A stretch of DNA of 64,000 bases. Origin: Dipteris shenzhenensis. Its lineage: Eukaryota; Polypodiophyta; Polypodiopsida; Gleicheniales. Shown piece by piece: positions 11,440 through 23,240 of this stretch. A program made the translations under genes and the position numbers. The stretch lies in assembly GCA_047967505.1 (NCBI GenBank), contig CM106540.1; one strand, 5' to 3'. The notes under the pieces are model-generated. The model was not told the origin of the DNA, did no database searches, and saw nothing but the letters and a program-made list of their open reading frames with translations. Numbering within the stretch: the stretch's first letter is position 1; each line of letters begins with the position of its first letter.

Positions 11440-12200
11440 CACTTCAGCCACTTGAACCTTCTTTTTTTCGAGTCCCACTGTCATTGGGGCTCTTGGTTGA
11501 AATCCATACATCATCATGAATGGACTGAAACCTGTAGCCGAATGTTTGGCACTGTTATATGCAAATTCTAATATGGGCAAATACTGTTCTCAATCAGTTT
11601 GTTGTTTACTTACATATGCTCGAAGCATATCCTCAATGATCTGATTGACCCTTTCAGTTTGACCATCACTTTGTGGATGATCCGTGGTACTCATATTCAA
11701 TGAAGTTTCCAACCTCTTAAACACAACCCTCCAAAAATGGCTGTTAAATTTGCTATCCCAGTCACTAACAATACCGGCTGGTAGCCCATACAATCTATAG
11801 ATATGCTCCACAAATAGCCTAGCTAATTCTGGAGTTTTAACATCTTCATTGACAGGAATAAAATGAGCCATCCTGGTCAACCGATCCACAATTACCCACA
11901 CAGAGTTGTGCCCCCTCTGTGTCCTAGGTAACCCCACAATGAAATCCATGGAGATGCTTTCCCATTTGCCAGATGGAATCTCCAATGGGTGTAGGAGACC
12001 TCCTACCTTAAGGCATTCAGCCTTATTGACCTGGCATTTTTGGCACTTCAATACATAATCTTGGACATCCTTACATATTCCAGGCCAAAAGAATTACCTT
12101 TTCAGAAGCACATATGTCTTCTGAATTCCCAGGTGTCCAACACTTGAACTATCATGACATTCAAAAAGAATTTGGCGCCTAATGTCACTATCATCCGAGA
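11440..12200 (-). pseudogene. Integrase zinc-binding and DDE core (broken)
   Basis: An HHCC-like region is split across frames near 12200-12030 (CHDSSSVGHLGIQKTY, then YVLKCQKCQVNK). The open stretch 11590-12051 contains the catalytic core: SISMDFIVGLP, VIVDRLTRMAHFIP, GIVSDWDSKFNSHFW and TDHPQSDGQTERVNQ, giving the D, D and E positions. The block continues past a stop to LEFAYNSAKHSATGFSPF near 11530. The second Asp region reads SDWDSKF where SDRDxxF is usual. The sequence then diverges into an unrelated insert at about 11430. Confidence 0.88.
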
Positions 12201-12252
12201 CACATACTCTACTCTTGTAGAGTAGGTAGCCATCTTCAATAGTATATTTTTT

Positions 12253-13900
12253 TCACTTGAGTCCTTTATCACCAACCCATGGTGTGTTGCCACTTCCATG
12301 TGACTCCTCAGTGAAAGCCTCTCGATTAGTTGAATCCCTATTTTTTATTGCTTTCCATATTTCAGAGAAGTGAGGATTAAACTCACATTTCCCCTTTAAG
12401 GACTCTAGGAAATCATTTTGAAATTGAGTAAAACTCAATTCATTAACAATTGGCATTTGTCTGAGAGAATCTGCTACCACATTAAACTTCCCTTTCCTAT
12501 ATGTCAATTGTATATCAAACTCTTGCATTAATTCAGCCCATCTGGCTTTTCTACCTTTAAGCTCTGGTTGATTACAAATCCAAAATTTGCACCATATAAA
12601 TAGTGCCTCCACTTCTTTAAAGCATAGACTATAGCATATAGTTCCTTCTCATATGTCGAGTAGTTCCGTTGGGCATGATCTAACTTTTTGCTTTCAAAAG
12701 CCACTGGTCGATCTTTTTGTATAAGTACCGCCCCGACAGCAAAATCACTAGCATCTGTCTCAACCACAAATGATTCATTGGGATCCACTACTTTTAAGAC
12801 AGGAGCTGCCGCTATAGCTACCTTTAATTTTTCAAAACTTCTCTTTTGAGGTTCATCCCATATGAAGGTGCTTCCCTTCCCCTTAAGTTGGTTTGTCATC
12901 GGAATAGCAATCCTAGCGTAATCTTGGATGAATCTCCTATAGAATCCTGACAAACATAAGAATATCTGTAATTCTTCTAAATTTGTAGGATGTGGCCATT
13001 CCAATATGATCCTTACTTTGTTAGGGTCCATACGAACCCCTTCTTGGGATATTATATGTCCCAAGTATTTTCCTTCTTTTGCAAAAAATTCACATTTGGA
13101 TTCTTTTGCAAAGAGTGAATTATCTCTAAGCAGTTGGAACACTTTTCACAAATGTTTTAAATGTTTTTTCCTGGTTTTACTATAAATGAGGATATCGTCT
13201 AAAAATACTATAGCAAATTTCCCTAGATATGGCCTTAAGACACTATTCATAAGTGTCATGAAATTTGTTGGAGCATTTGTTAATCCAAATGGCATTACTT
13301 TAAATTGATAATGTCCATACCTAGTACGAAATTATGTCTTAGGGACATCCTCTTCCCTAATTCGTACTTGGTGATTTAAATCAATTTTAGTAAAGTATTT
13401 TGCCCCTTGCAATTGATCAAAGAGCTCATCAATGCGAGGAATAGGATATTTATTTTTTATTGTGATTTTATTTAATGCTCGGTAATCTATGCATAAACGC
13501 ATAGTACCATCCTTTTTCTTTACCAGTAATACTGGTGCATACCAAGGTGAGCTACTTGTTTGGATTTGACCCTTCCTAAGATATTCCGTTAACTATCTTT
13601 CAACCTCACGTTCCTCCATTTGACTAAGTCTATATGGGGGTTTAAAAACAGGGGTAGATCCAAGAACTAAATCTATTTTATGATCTATGTCTCTCTCAGG
13701 AGGTAAACCATCAGGTAATTAGATGGAAAAACATCTTTAGATTCAAACATTAAATCATTGAAAGAAGATTTATACTTTTTAACATTATCAAAAACAACAT
13801 TACTTCTTTTCGATGCAGAAGACATAAAATCACCACTAAAAGTAAGTTCACAAAAATATACCTCGCATTCTTCTTGGTGTAGTAGTCGTTCCAATTCCAT
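12253..13900 (-). pseudogene. Reverse transcriptase and RNase H (broken)
   Basis: From about 13660 downward the minus strand shows, in shifting frames, [35 protein letters not shown], a KIDLN block, and [13 protein letters not shown]. The catalytic FLDD is at 13194-13205. An open stretch at 12528-13142 then gives FYRRFIQ, FIWDEPQKRSFEKLK and the RNase H start VVETDASDFAVGAVL, with YSTYEKELYAIVYALKKWRHYL. The RNase H end (WAELMQEFDIQLTYRKGK, VVADSL) is in a different frame, after a deletion that removes the TDHQSLK-type block near 12590-12610. In-frame stops lie near 13143 and 13334. The catalytic residues survive but the protein does not. Confidence 0.9.
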
Positions 13901-14163
13901 CGAACAAATTGTAATCGTTGGCTATAGACGTGCTTGGAATCATGCTAATTAAAATGTAGTTGGCTATAAGAATTGAATTGCACAATGTGGAAATGGGATT
14001 CTTGTAACCACATAGCATACACAACATACACAGCATTCTGTTCAACCACACAAAATTTTGCTTTTATTAAAAAAAAAGATTCATTCCCAAGACTATACAG
14101 CCATTCTTGACCAAGCACTACATCTATTCAGTCGAGATGCATGATTTGGAAATCCAAGGCATC

Positions 14164-14470
14164 CTAATAGCCTTGAATATCCACCTCTACACCATATATC
14201 ATGGTGTCCCAAACTTTTTTATCATTGCCCTTTGCCAAAGAGACCACATATTTATGGGCACCGGGACTCTCAGGCAATTTTAATTTCTTAACTAGTGAGT
14301 AGTTTAAGAAATTATGTGTTGCACTATCATCGACCATCACTCTTACTCTTTGCCCCTTAATTTTTCCATGCATCCTCATTAAATCATGAGGACCAAAGGT
14401 GGGCTGCCACATTGCCGATGATAGACTGCACATGTGGGTGCTATCCTCATGATAGACCTCTACCTCAGTG
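14164..14470 (-). pseudogene. Retroviral-type aspartic protease remnant
   Basis: The frame contains VMVDDSATHNFLN followed by SLVKKLKLPE and a YGVEVDIQGY-like segment. These align with the protease block that normally has D-S/T-G-A followed by THNF. The catalytic triplet reads D-D-S instead of D-S-G, so activity is doubtful even without the frameshifts on both sides. The preceding frame overlaps the end of gag, consistent with a gag-pol junction. Confidence 0.75.
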
Positions 14471-14485
14471 TACTTTTTTGTACCA

Positions 14486-15652
14486 TTAAGTGGCAACACT
14501 TGCATCGCATGCACTTTTTTCTGTGAGAGGTCTATTTGGGGCTTTAGCTCCCGCTGGTTTATTTTTAGGGTAGTTCCAAGCAACATGGTCTTTGCCCAAA
14601 CATTTGAAGCAAAGATTTTCTTGCATGGCCCTTTCATAATCCTCTTTCTTCAAGAGAGGATAATTTTGTGTTTGATTTTTCTTAGGTGGTGCCTGAGGAA
14701 CCTCCTTAAAGTGCCCCTTCCTTTTCAAATTGGGAAATTTATTGAACTTTGGAACATAACTTGTTTGCTCTGAAGTTCCAACTCTAAATTTCCTCGTTGT
14801 ATCATCATATATTTGGGCATACTTAATGGCTTCCTCAAAGGTCTTTGGAGAATTTATTTTCACCTCAACCTTATAAGTGTCTTTAAGACCTCTCACTAAA
14901 CCCCTTATCTTTTGGAATTCATTAATTCCCTTCAGCTTAAGGACTACCTCCCTATAGTTCGCTATGTACTGGACTAGAGTGTCTTTACCCATAGTGCAAT
15001 TATCCCAAGCCTCCCATGCTCTTTCTAATTCATTTTATGGTAAAAACTCTTTTAGGAAAGCTTGTTGAAACTCAGTCCAATATCTAGGAATTCTATCACT
15101 CTCCCTGAGGCTCATCCACCATTTATAGGCTTTATTTCCAAGGGAAAGACTTGCTTCCACGACTTGATTTTCAGGAGGTGTATTCCTGAGTTGGTGGAAG
15201 TCTTGCCATTTTTGCAAGAACATATTAATCGAATCTTTATTACGCTCCTTTTCTTCCCCATTGAAAATTGGCAGTTTTGAGTCCTTAAGAATGTTCGATG
15301 TTTCTCTAAGTCGAGAGGTAGCCCTCTCAACTTGATTAGGAGGAATCGGTGATTTTTCAGTAATAGATACCGATTGAGAATTGGGTATCTTAGTTATACC
15401 TTCAACTAGGGTTTTTAATGTTTCACTGATAACTCCTAACTGTGTTTCTATATTTTGCATTCGAGTTTCAAGTTTAGTGAATTCCGTATACGGAATTCCA
15501 TAATCACCGTAATCAATATCCTCCATTTCCACATTATCCTCTTGAATTTTAGTTTGTACCTCCTCATGTGTTTCCTCTCCGACTAATGCTTTTCCCTTTC
15601 TAGCCCTTTTCTCGACCTCCCTAATCATACCATCCCTTTTTGGAGTGGTCAT
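14486..15652 (-). pseudogene. gag of the Ty3/gypsy element (frameshifted)
   Basis: The gag frame starts at ATG 15652 (MTTPKRDG) and runs to about 15035. It includes an acidic stretch, a coiled-coil-like segment (TKLETRMQNIETQLG) and the retrotransposon gag core (KLPIFNG, then WQDFHQLRN, KWWMSL). The sequence continues in another frame from about 14992 (TLVQYIANYREVVLKLKG) to a zinc knuckle near 14565-14605, CFKCLGKDHVAWNYPK. The knuckle should be C-x2-C-x4-H-x4-C, but the last Cys is Tyr. Gag normally packages the RNA. This copy cannot make an intact protein because of the break near 15000 and the lost zinc ligand. Confidence 0.85.
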
Positions 15653-16754
15653 TATAAAGACGTATATTTTCAAGAAATTATAAAGCAAAGCACTTTATAT
15701 TAGAGAGAAAAATGTGATGCCCACTTTCCTGGTATTTGTTTGAGGCGTTAGATTCATCTTGAAAGTCATCTCGCTTTCTTTGATTAGCAGACTCGCCTTT
15801 CAATTCCACTCTTTCCCTTCTTTTGACTTTAAACTCGTCAACGGGAGCTTTGATTCCCTTCTTTGATCTCTGCCATCTCGCTTTTCAAGTCCTTTTCTTA
15901 AAGATTGGCGAGGCTAGACCTTAGATATAGATTCTTAGAGAGGTACTTTGGAGATACAGATTCTTAGGAGGGGTGAAAAAGGTTCTTAGGACCTTAGAAA
16001 AAAAATGACATGGCTTTCTTCAAAGTTTAAGAACCTTTGTATGACCTGGCCTGCAAACGCACCCTTTCAAGAACTGCTACGTGAATTCGCATCGTATCGC
16101 CCGGTCACTTCACTTCCCAAGCAATCTCCTTGTCCATTGCACAAGTGCGCATCAGAGCAGAAGCTAGGGATACAGTGTGCCCGTGATTCTTGAAGACCAT
16201 GTTGATCTTGGCTTCTGAACTTTGGAGTTGTCGCGCCGATTCTGTTTGAGATTGGCCTCCAGTTCATAAGCTCTCTCGTAAGATTTTTCTATATATTCTA
16301 TGAGCAGGTCCTCGAACGAGACTCAGCTGGATGTTTATTGGAATGCCGAAATGGCGAATCTCTTCCCTTCAACCATCCAATTGACAAACCAATCAACCCT
16401 CATCATCTTAGCAAGCTTCGTGACTCCGATGCCAACGAAGTCTCTCCTACCCGAAACCATGGGATGTATTCACAAAAGTGTGAATATTGAGCGATACACC
16501 AACTCTCTACTTCCTGAGTTCAATTGGCTACTCAGATGTCACATCAAGTCACGAACTACGTGACGGGGAGTAACAAATGCTCAACTTCCATCCAATTGCA
16601 CCATCTTGCCATCTCGCCATCTCTGAGTTTGCTCCCTTAAGACCTCTCTATAAATTCAACCTCACAAGTCACGGTCTTGTGGTGAGCAATTCGCCGCATG
16701 TCTCTAACTCCTTCATCAAGCACTATGCAAAACTCGATTAGCTACAGATCGATT

Positions 16755-16767
16755 GACTCTGATACCA
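16755..16767 (-). promoter_or_regulatory. Primer-binding site, initiator tRNA-Met type
   Basis: The minus strand reads TGGTATCAGAGTC, one base away from the LTR end. Eleven bases match the 3' end complement of plant initiator tRNA-Met (TGGTATCAGAGC). This fixes the 5' LTR as the right-hand copy and the transcription direction as minus. Confidence 0.92.
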
Positions 16768-16768
16768 G

Positions 16769-17179
16769 TGTTATGAGTCCTCAAACCTCTAGGGTTTCTA
16801 GTCCACCCAGCCACGTATTCCCTCTTTCCCTAAATCCTCTTTCTTTTTTGGCTCCATCTAAAATCCTCCCTCCTAGCCCAGTACTTGCCACTTGGCCTCC
16901 AACTTTGGTGCCACATGTCCCACAAGGGACTCCTCTCTTTATAGCCCTCTCTAGGACTCTTATGCACCACCTCATAAATGCCTAGACCTAGGCATGACCC
17001 TAGATCTAAGCCCTTTAGGCCCTATTAAAGCAAGTCCTACCAAGCCCTTTGGCTTCCCAACTTAGACCTAGGCGTGACCCTAGATCTAAGCCCCTTAGCC
17101 CCTATTAATGCAAGTGCTGCCAAGCCCTTTGGCTTCTTGGCTTATACCGTGCTCACACGATATTATAGTTGATGTAACA
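16769..17179 (-). repeat. 5' LTR of the Ty3/gypsy element with internal 80-bp duplication
   Basis: 411 bp, beginning tgttatgag and ending tgtaaca on the plus strand. It is longer than its partner because of a tandem duplication: unit 1 starts at 16983 (tagacctaggcatgacc) and unit 2 at 17063 (tagacctaggcgtgacc), each about 80 bp. The TATA-like element (reverse complement of ctttatagcc) is near 16938-16945. Confidence 0.92.
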
Positions 17180-19420
17180 AAGTAGCTCATCATTGAGCAC
17201 ACCACCTTTTTTTTATTTCTTTTTTTTTCACTCCACACACCCATTTGTAGCACACATCACTTGAAAGTAGTAGCATGAGATATGCATAAAAAATTATGAA
17301 AAATGGAGTGTCTCTATTAACAATGGAACTTTCTTTTGTATAAGCATAACATAGAAAACTCATATAAACAACATTCTAGGACATAAAAATAAAGTTTGAT
17401 TTTATGATGTTTGTACTAGTTTGTTCTCAATATTCTATAGGGCAATTGTTTGCCCTATTTGTAACAATATATAGGAACCCTACTAAGGGTTAGGTAAATA
17501 TAGCAACACTATTTATAAAATATATATAGCACTAACCTTGTTTAAGTTAAGTAGATGGTTAGTGTAACTAGTCCTTATGGAATTGTAGCAAATTTGGTTA
17601 GGGTTAGTTATATACTCGACATATATTGTATTATTATTTTTATTAGTATGAGGAAGGTGTATAATTGGATACTCACCAAATTATCACCTTCTACATGCAT
17701 GCTTGTGTGTGTTTTCTCCCATAGTTTGACATTATATGAGAGAATCTAGGGGAATACTTCAAAATATTCCCTTTTTTTCATGTGAATTTTACATATTCTT
17801 GAAAAAGATGGCCATTACACAATGACTTTTGACAAAAGACATAAAAACCTTGTTTTTTTGAAAATTTGATGAGAACCATATTTCAAAACATGGGCATGAA
17901 AACCTTTCCTTAGAATAAAAAATTACATAAAATACAACAAGTTATCAAAACAATTACAACATCGACCTTTACATCCAATTTAAATAAAAGAGCCATGACA
18001 TAGCATATTTCAAAATCCTAACTAGCTACAAATTGCATTGCTTCAAAAATATGCATGCCTTTGATCCTACAAAGAAGAGCTAGGTTGCATTAATTCGCTC
18101 GATTTTTTTTTTCGATTCGAAAAACGCGAAAAATTGCGATTTTCTCGAATTAAAATGAATCCAACGATTTTTCCTAATTTATTCGTACGAATAAACATAG
18201 TATAAATTTGAAATAATTGTTATTTTTGGTATTCATATGAATACATCCAGCTGTATTCTTGAGCCACCTACTTGCCTACTTGCCACCTCTTGGTTGCCTA
18301 CTTGCCACCTCTTGCTTACTTCCATACCTAGCAACTCTCGTCATGGGTACCTTGTTGCACCTTACTTTTGTTATAGTCTTTCGTTAGTAATCAATGTTTC
18401 TAATTCCTTTGTGGCCTCCTCTATGAGATAAAAAACCCAACTTAGCCATAGATATGGAATAGAAAGTAGGAACGCCATGTAAGCCTTCATAGAGAAAATC
18501 AAATGGCCACCATCCCATAGAAGAGCTCCTAACGCTCATTGTCACACTAATACTCTTGAATATAGGTTTCGAGCTCTGTCTGCAAAGCGATTCCGATGGT
18601 CATACTAATACTTGTGGAGATTAGCACATAAGCATTTCCAATGCATTACGCAAAAAAGAGAAGGAAGTATGGACAAAGGTGATCACTAACTATGAATCTT
18701 GTAACACTCATACAAAAATTGTATTTGTAAAGCTTCATGAATGCATCTATGCTTACAATTATGGTTGCAATTTGCAATGGATGCATCTCAAGCCCTACAC
18801 TTGCACCATTATCACTTAAGTGCAAGCCATAGCTTTGGGCAAAGAAGCTAATTGAGCAACCATATTGTGGATAGGAGTCTCTCCTTCATTCAATTCTCAC
18901 AATCCTCCCAAGTATTGAATGTTAGAAATGAAATCCCAATAAAGGGTATCCCACAACAGAAGACTAATAGAGCCTCCCCAAGAATACACACGATAGTGTT
19001 TCACTATGGAATCAAAACTTCTTTACTTATGTGTACTTCGTAACCATGAGTGTGTGTGCAAGCCAGTAAATATACTATGCTCCAAGAAAGATATAGAATC
19101 CACAATGATATATTTCCATCCAAATATAGACAATATACAAAAGATATGAAGAGTCCCACCAAACCATGGTTCTCTAATCTTACCAAAAGCTCTATTATCA
19201 GCTTGGCATCTCTAGATCCCGAGCCCATATGCTCCTAGTAAGCTATGTAGACTCTCCATCCAATGATCCCTCCACCCTATTGCCCAAGGAGTTAGCCTAC
19301 GTGGGTAGCTTCTCCATGCTTAGTCTACGGCAGCCCTCCAACACTCTTCTCTTTGCCTGGATGTAGGCCTAGAAGAGGTTGGTATACTTCTCTTTGTTGC
19401 TTGTTGTTTGTTGCTCCAAG
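17180..19420. other. AT-rich intergenic DNA
   Basis: No gene recognised. Around 18095-18195 there is an odd AT-rich stretch dense in TCGA/CGCG motifs (cgattcgaaaaacgcg, then gcgattttctcgaatt) unlike its surroundings. A small hairpin-capable aaccctactaagggtt lies near 17476-17491. Short frames at 18852-19238 show no recognised domain. Confidence 0.4.
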
Positions 19421-19470
19421 TGATGCCTTATGAGGCCCAAATGGCCTCCTTATATAGGGGCAAACCACCC
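19380..19470 (-). promoter_or_regulatory. TATA-box-like core promoter on the minus strand
   Basis: The minus strand reads GCCCCTATATAAGGAGG near 19447-19463. About 30-40 bp later comes an A/C-rich leader-like run (GGAGCAACAAACAACAAGC). This arrangement is typical of a plant Pol II core promoter or an LTR U3/R boundary. No gene or LTR pair could be linked to it. Confidence 0.35.
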
Positions 19471-20930
19471 TAAAAAATGGTTGACTGGTAGGGGGGAAAT
19501 GTGCTGACCCAATCAGCCCCCACCAGTGTTCATAGAAAACCTGCAAACTATCTATAGTGAACCTGCAACATTTTCATTTTCACCCGTAAAAAATATTTTC
19601 TCAATTTGGTAAAATCTACAAAATTTTAGGCAATTTAGTTATATTTTTGCTAAAAAATTAGTAAATTCTCAAGAAAAAACTTCAAATTTTGAAAACTCAA
19701 CTTTTGTGGTTTGTTGAGAAGAATGTTTTCTGTGAACACTGGCCCCCACCCTACTTTTGCTGCTCCCCATAAACCCAATGGTGGGGGCACACAAAAAGAT
19801 GTTTACCTAGGTCCTAGCCTTGCGTGGCCATGCGACAAGCCGCCTCTGCCCTGGTAGGCCTTCCCAAACAACCTTGATCCTAGCCCCGTTGGCCTCCATA
19901 CTCTACCGTGATTGCTCGCGCCTTCCTCTTGTAGCAGCAGCAAATCTGCACCTGTGTGTGTCCCCTCCAAGCCTCAGATTTGCTCCTAAGCCAACAACAT
20001 TGCAAGAAAGTTACCATGCCACAAAAAATATTAATATCACTTACACTTTGATGAAACTGAGGAGGTGCCTTGAATACCTAGTTTTGACCATCTGTGTTTT
20101 TCTCCTCCTCTCCTCTGTGCCTAGCCCTAGCAACTCATGCCCTCTTTGTAGCAAAAAAATTTCATCTCTAATGCTCACTCCAACTAGCTACCATGCGAAT
20201 TAATTGGTGAAATTTCATCACAAACAGTCCACTTCTCCTTCATTAGGTAATGGCCTTGCTTCCCTAATGTTCTTTTCCTAGAGGCTACTTGCTAGCCAAC
20301 CCATCGTACTTAAACTACGTATGTTCAATTACATTTGAAAAACTCATGAGTTTTGAGCGATTTTACATTTGGAATTCTCTTGGGAAATTAAACCCATTTA
20401 TGTATAGGTTTTAGTGCTCTGACTCTTTGAATTTTGCACTTAAGTTTAGCTTTTCATTTTGTAACAACATACATTTTTGTTGGACGATTGCCTCAAAGAA
20501 GCTTGGGCGGCCCAACATGAAATACTAGAGCAGCATCTACATAAATCTATAAGGACCAATTCCTACAAAGAGAACTTGATCTAGGTATAGATCTTAGTGG
20601 ACATGATGATGTCGATGGAAGTAGACTCTATTCTTTTTGTTGCAATATATAAGATTAAATGTCATAGGGGCACACCCACCTTCACACACTTGGTGCTTGG
20701 TGTAAACAATCTTACATAACCACCAATTTGGACCTATAAAATGTAAACATCTCTTTCAAGATAAAATGCTCACTTTGTTGGTCTCGCTTTCTCATTTCAT
20801 GGCTCTCTTTCATCCAGGCAGGTAGCTATATTGAACTAGAATATATATAAATGATTTTACTATGACCTTGTGTGCTTCTCCTGTTGCAATATCCTAAATC
20901 CAAGGCATAAGATGGTAGGCCTGATGCTGC
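19471..20930. other. Intergenic, no recognised gene
   Basis: A 127-codon plus-strand frame (19820-20203) has no recognisable domain, and its codons look like ordinary noncoding sequence. Nothing else identified. Confidence 0.35.
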
Positions 20931-21064
20931 CTGCAATCTCATCTCTAGACTACTCCCTGTGGACAACTAACTGTAAGGCAGTGCTTGCTATAACCTCCTG
21001 TAATCTCACCTCTAGACTACTCCCTGTGGGCAGCCAACTGTAAGGCAGTGCTTTTGCTAAAACC
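20931..21064. repeat. 67-bp tandem duplication
   Basis: Two adjacent units of 67 bp share aatctca/cctctagactactccctgtgg and aactgtaaggcagtgctt with few differences. Unit 1 is 20931-20997 and unit 2 is 20998-21064. Confidence 0.85.
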
Positions 21065-21798
21065 TTGATCAACTTGCTACCCATTGATGGAAGCTATCCA
21101 ATGCCTTGAAGCAATGCCCATTGTGGTCAAAAGCCACAATTATGGCAGTCCAAGAGACCATTGTCAGAAGGGATTATGGTAAATAATCTCCTTGCTTTGC
21201 ACATGCTAACACACATCACATCCATCTTGACAAGTGCAGTTTCCAAAGCCATGTGTTGGAGACATCCATGATCTAATATAGCAGCATGATTTGCCTACAC
21301 CTCTGTTAAGTAGCCAAACTGGCACATGCTTCAAGAGCATAGACAAAGGTGATTTCATTTAGCTTGAAGCCCTCAAGCTTCCTTGAATCTGCTACTCTAT
21401 TTCAATACAACCATCCATACCATAGGCACCTCATGACAATGTGTAATCACTAAACCAACACGTGCCAGTTTTTGGAAATGGCTCAGCATTGTTAGGCCTG
21501 GGAGAGGAGCCTGAGAAGAACCATATGGATTCAGTTTGTTGACATGGTAGGTCTGGATGAGACAACAGCATGGAGTTGCTGGACCACAGTCGGCGGGATA
21601 GGACGTGCCTATGGTATGGATTAGCACAAATGGTTGTACGTAAACTAAAGTCTTTAACCTATTTTAGTACTGCCTGCAAGTTAACACAACACACCTTAAT
21701 GTGGAATATCCTTCCTACTTGGCTAGGCCACCACCATTTAGTTTAAAGAAGGCCCTGTGTTGTTGATCTCCAAGGCACCAAAGCTTGTCAATAGCTTA

Positions 21799-22010
21799 GG
21801 TTTGATACCATGTTATGGAAATGATTTGCTTGCTACAGCCAACTCCTACACAACATAATAAACGTCGCAAGATCTTACAAAGAAAATTTCAAATGCAAAC
21901 TCACTCCATATGCGAGTATGTATAGAGGGCTAAGACATTTGGATGGATACTCAAGAAGATCAAGTGCAAGCTCCAGTACTCAATAGGCATATGTCACAGC
22001 ATGGAGTTGA
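21799..22010 (-). mobile_element. Orphan LTR edge with tRNA-Met-like primer-binding site
   Basis: The plus strand reads ggtttgatacca|tgttatgg at 21799-21818. On the minus strand that is an LTR ending CCATAACA followed directly by TGGTATCAAACC, ten of whose twelve bases match the initiator tRNA-Met complement. This is the expected 5' LTR/PBS junction of a minus-oriented, probably Ty1/copia-type, element. The outer LTR boundary and a partner LTR were not found, so extent and family are uncertain. Confidence 0.4.
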
Positions 22011-23136
22011 AAATAGCTCAGTCTTTGCTATGCAAATGGATTGGTGTGAGATGCTCAAGTGGATTATTGAAGCACACCCAAGACATGGCTTGGGAAAGTG
22101 GAGTGGCCTTCCTTGGCATCATAAAGTTTTTCCACACTTTCCCCTCAAGTTTTGAGGATCGTTTATGTCAACAGGGATATTGCAAGCATGAAAGGAGCTC
22201 AGCTCCCCTTTGGACCGGACTAGCTGCGCTTACGTTTGAGGTGATGCTACTTTCTTGAAAAGCATCTGGTGGTCCAGCACTCTTGACTTGGAAGGGCAAC
22301 TTCTGGCCTATGTCAATCCAAAAGAGCAAGGAATCCTAACAGCCAAGTAGTTTAGAAAGACATTTAGAATGAGAAACAAATGTACTGGCTCACTAATAAG
22401 TAGGTCACAATTAAATTCAACTTGAAAGCCAAAGACATTTATTCTATAAACCGTGATGTAGATGATTGGCGACAACTCACTAAGTCATCTATTTGGTCTA
22501 CTAACAAACATTTTGTTTATTACATGATCCTTGAGGCACACAGTCATCTCCTAATGAGGAAATCTTTTGCCTTGTGAACTATGATTTCTCTAATCAGCAC
22601 AACTACCAGATCTCAAACTTCAAGGCATCCCTACTACATGCCAGCCTGCACCTTATATGCATGTGGGCTCTAGATTTGAAGCCTATAAACGACTCAATAC
22701 TGCCTCCACTTCTTTATTCTGTACTCGGTTAGAAGGGACTAGGTAAATGCTTGAAAAGCATGCATGAAGCGTAACTGCTTCAAGAACAAATTTGTGTGTT
22801 CTTGCAAAAAAAAGAACAGATTTGTGTGCCCTATCTTCAAGCATACCTGCTTCTAGGATAGGATTTCCTTCCTTCAAGTTGGACGTGATGGTGTGGATGG
22901 AGTCGCTGAGGATTCTTAGAAATAATCTCCTTAAAAGATTTCAAGTATATCAGTTCTATAAATCAGCAACACTCCACAGAAAGAGGAATACTCAGCCAAA
23001 ATCAGCATGTCATAAAGGATTGTCACTCCATGGCAAAGAATTAGATACCTGTGCTTGCTGCCTGTGCAATATTTGATGAACCCAACTGTTGACTAAAGGA
23101 TCTTCTTGTTGTTGAGTCGATTAGATACCTTCGGGT
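22011..23136. other. Intergenic, no recognised gene
   Basis: Short frames on both strands without recognisable domains. Nothing supportable. Confidence 0.35.
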
Positions 23137-23240
23137 CAAATCCAAGCTCTCGAAGATGGCTTTATTGAGACCTTTTGCAAGCTTATCGGTACTCCAAGAG
23201 CTCTTCCAAATCTAGGCTCTCGAAGATGGCTTCATTAGCA
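23137..23240 (-). repeat. 70-bp direct repeat including a partial copy of exon 3 of the neighbouring gene
   Basis: ctctcgaagatggctt occurs twice, 70 bp apart (near 23145 and 23215). Between the copies, on the minus strand, lies GAAGAGCTCTTGGAGTACC followed by GATAAGCTTGCAA. This matches the start of exon 3 of the minus-strand gene at 24443-24521 except for a short deletion. It appears to be a duplicated, broken exon fragment about 0.6 kb past the gene's stop codon. Confidence 0.6.

Larger units (their letters stand above)
9608..17179 (-). mobile_element. Ty3/gypsy chromovirus-type LTR retrotransposon, inactive
   Basis: A 7.57-kb element in minus orientation. It has LTRs at both ends starting TGTTA and ending TAACA, a tRNA-Met-type PBS inside the right LTR, and a polypurine tract inside the left LTR. 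Between them, in minus order, come gag with zinc knuckle, protease, reverse transcriptase, RNase H, integrase, and a chromodomain-like tail. The order PR-RT-RH-IN is the Ty3/gypsy order, and the chromodomain-like end places it among chromoviruses. Every reading frame is broken by stops or frameshifts, and an extra segment of about 0.9 kb splits the integrase region. The 5-bp flanks (caata on the left, aagta on the right) do not match, so no intact target duplication remains. Visible LTR divergence and these lesions indicate an old copy. Confidence 0.93.

Noticed and set aside
19820-20203. 127-codon plus-strand frame
   Set aside because: No recognised domain; the nearby TATA-like promoter is on the opposite strand. 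It could be chance.
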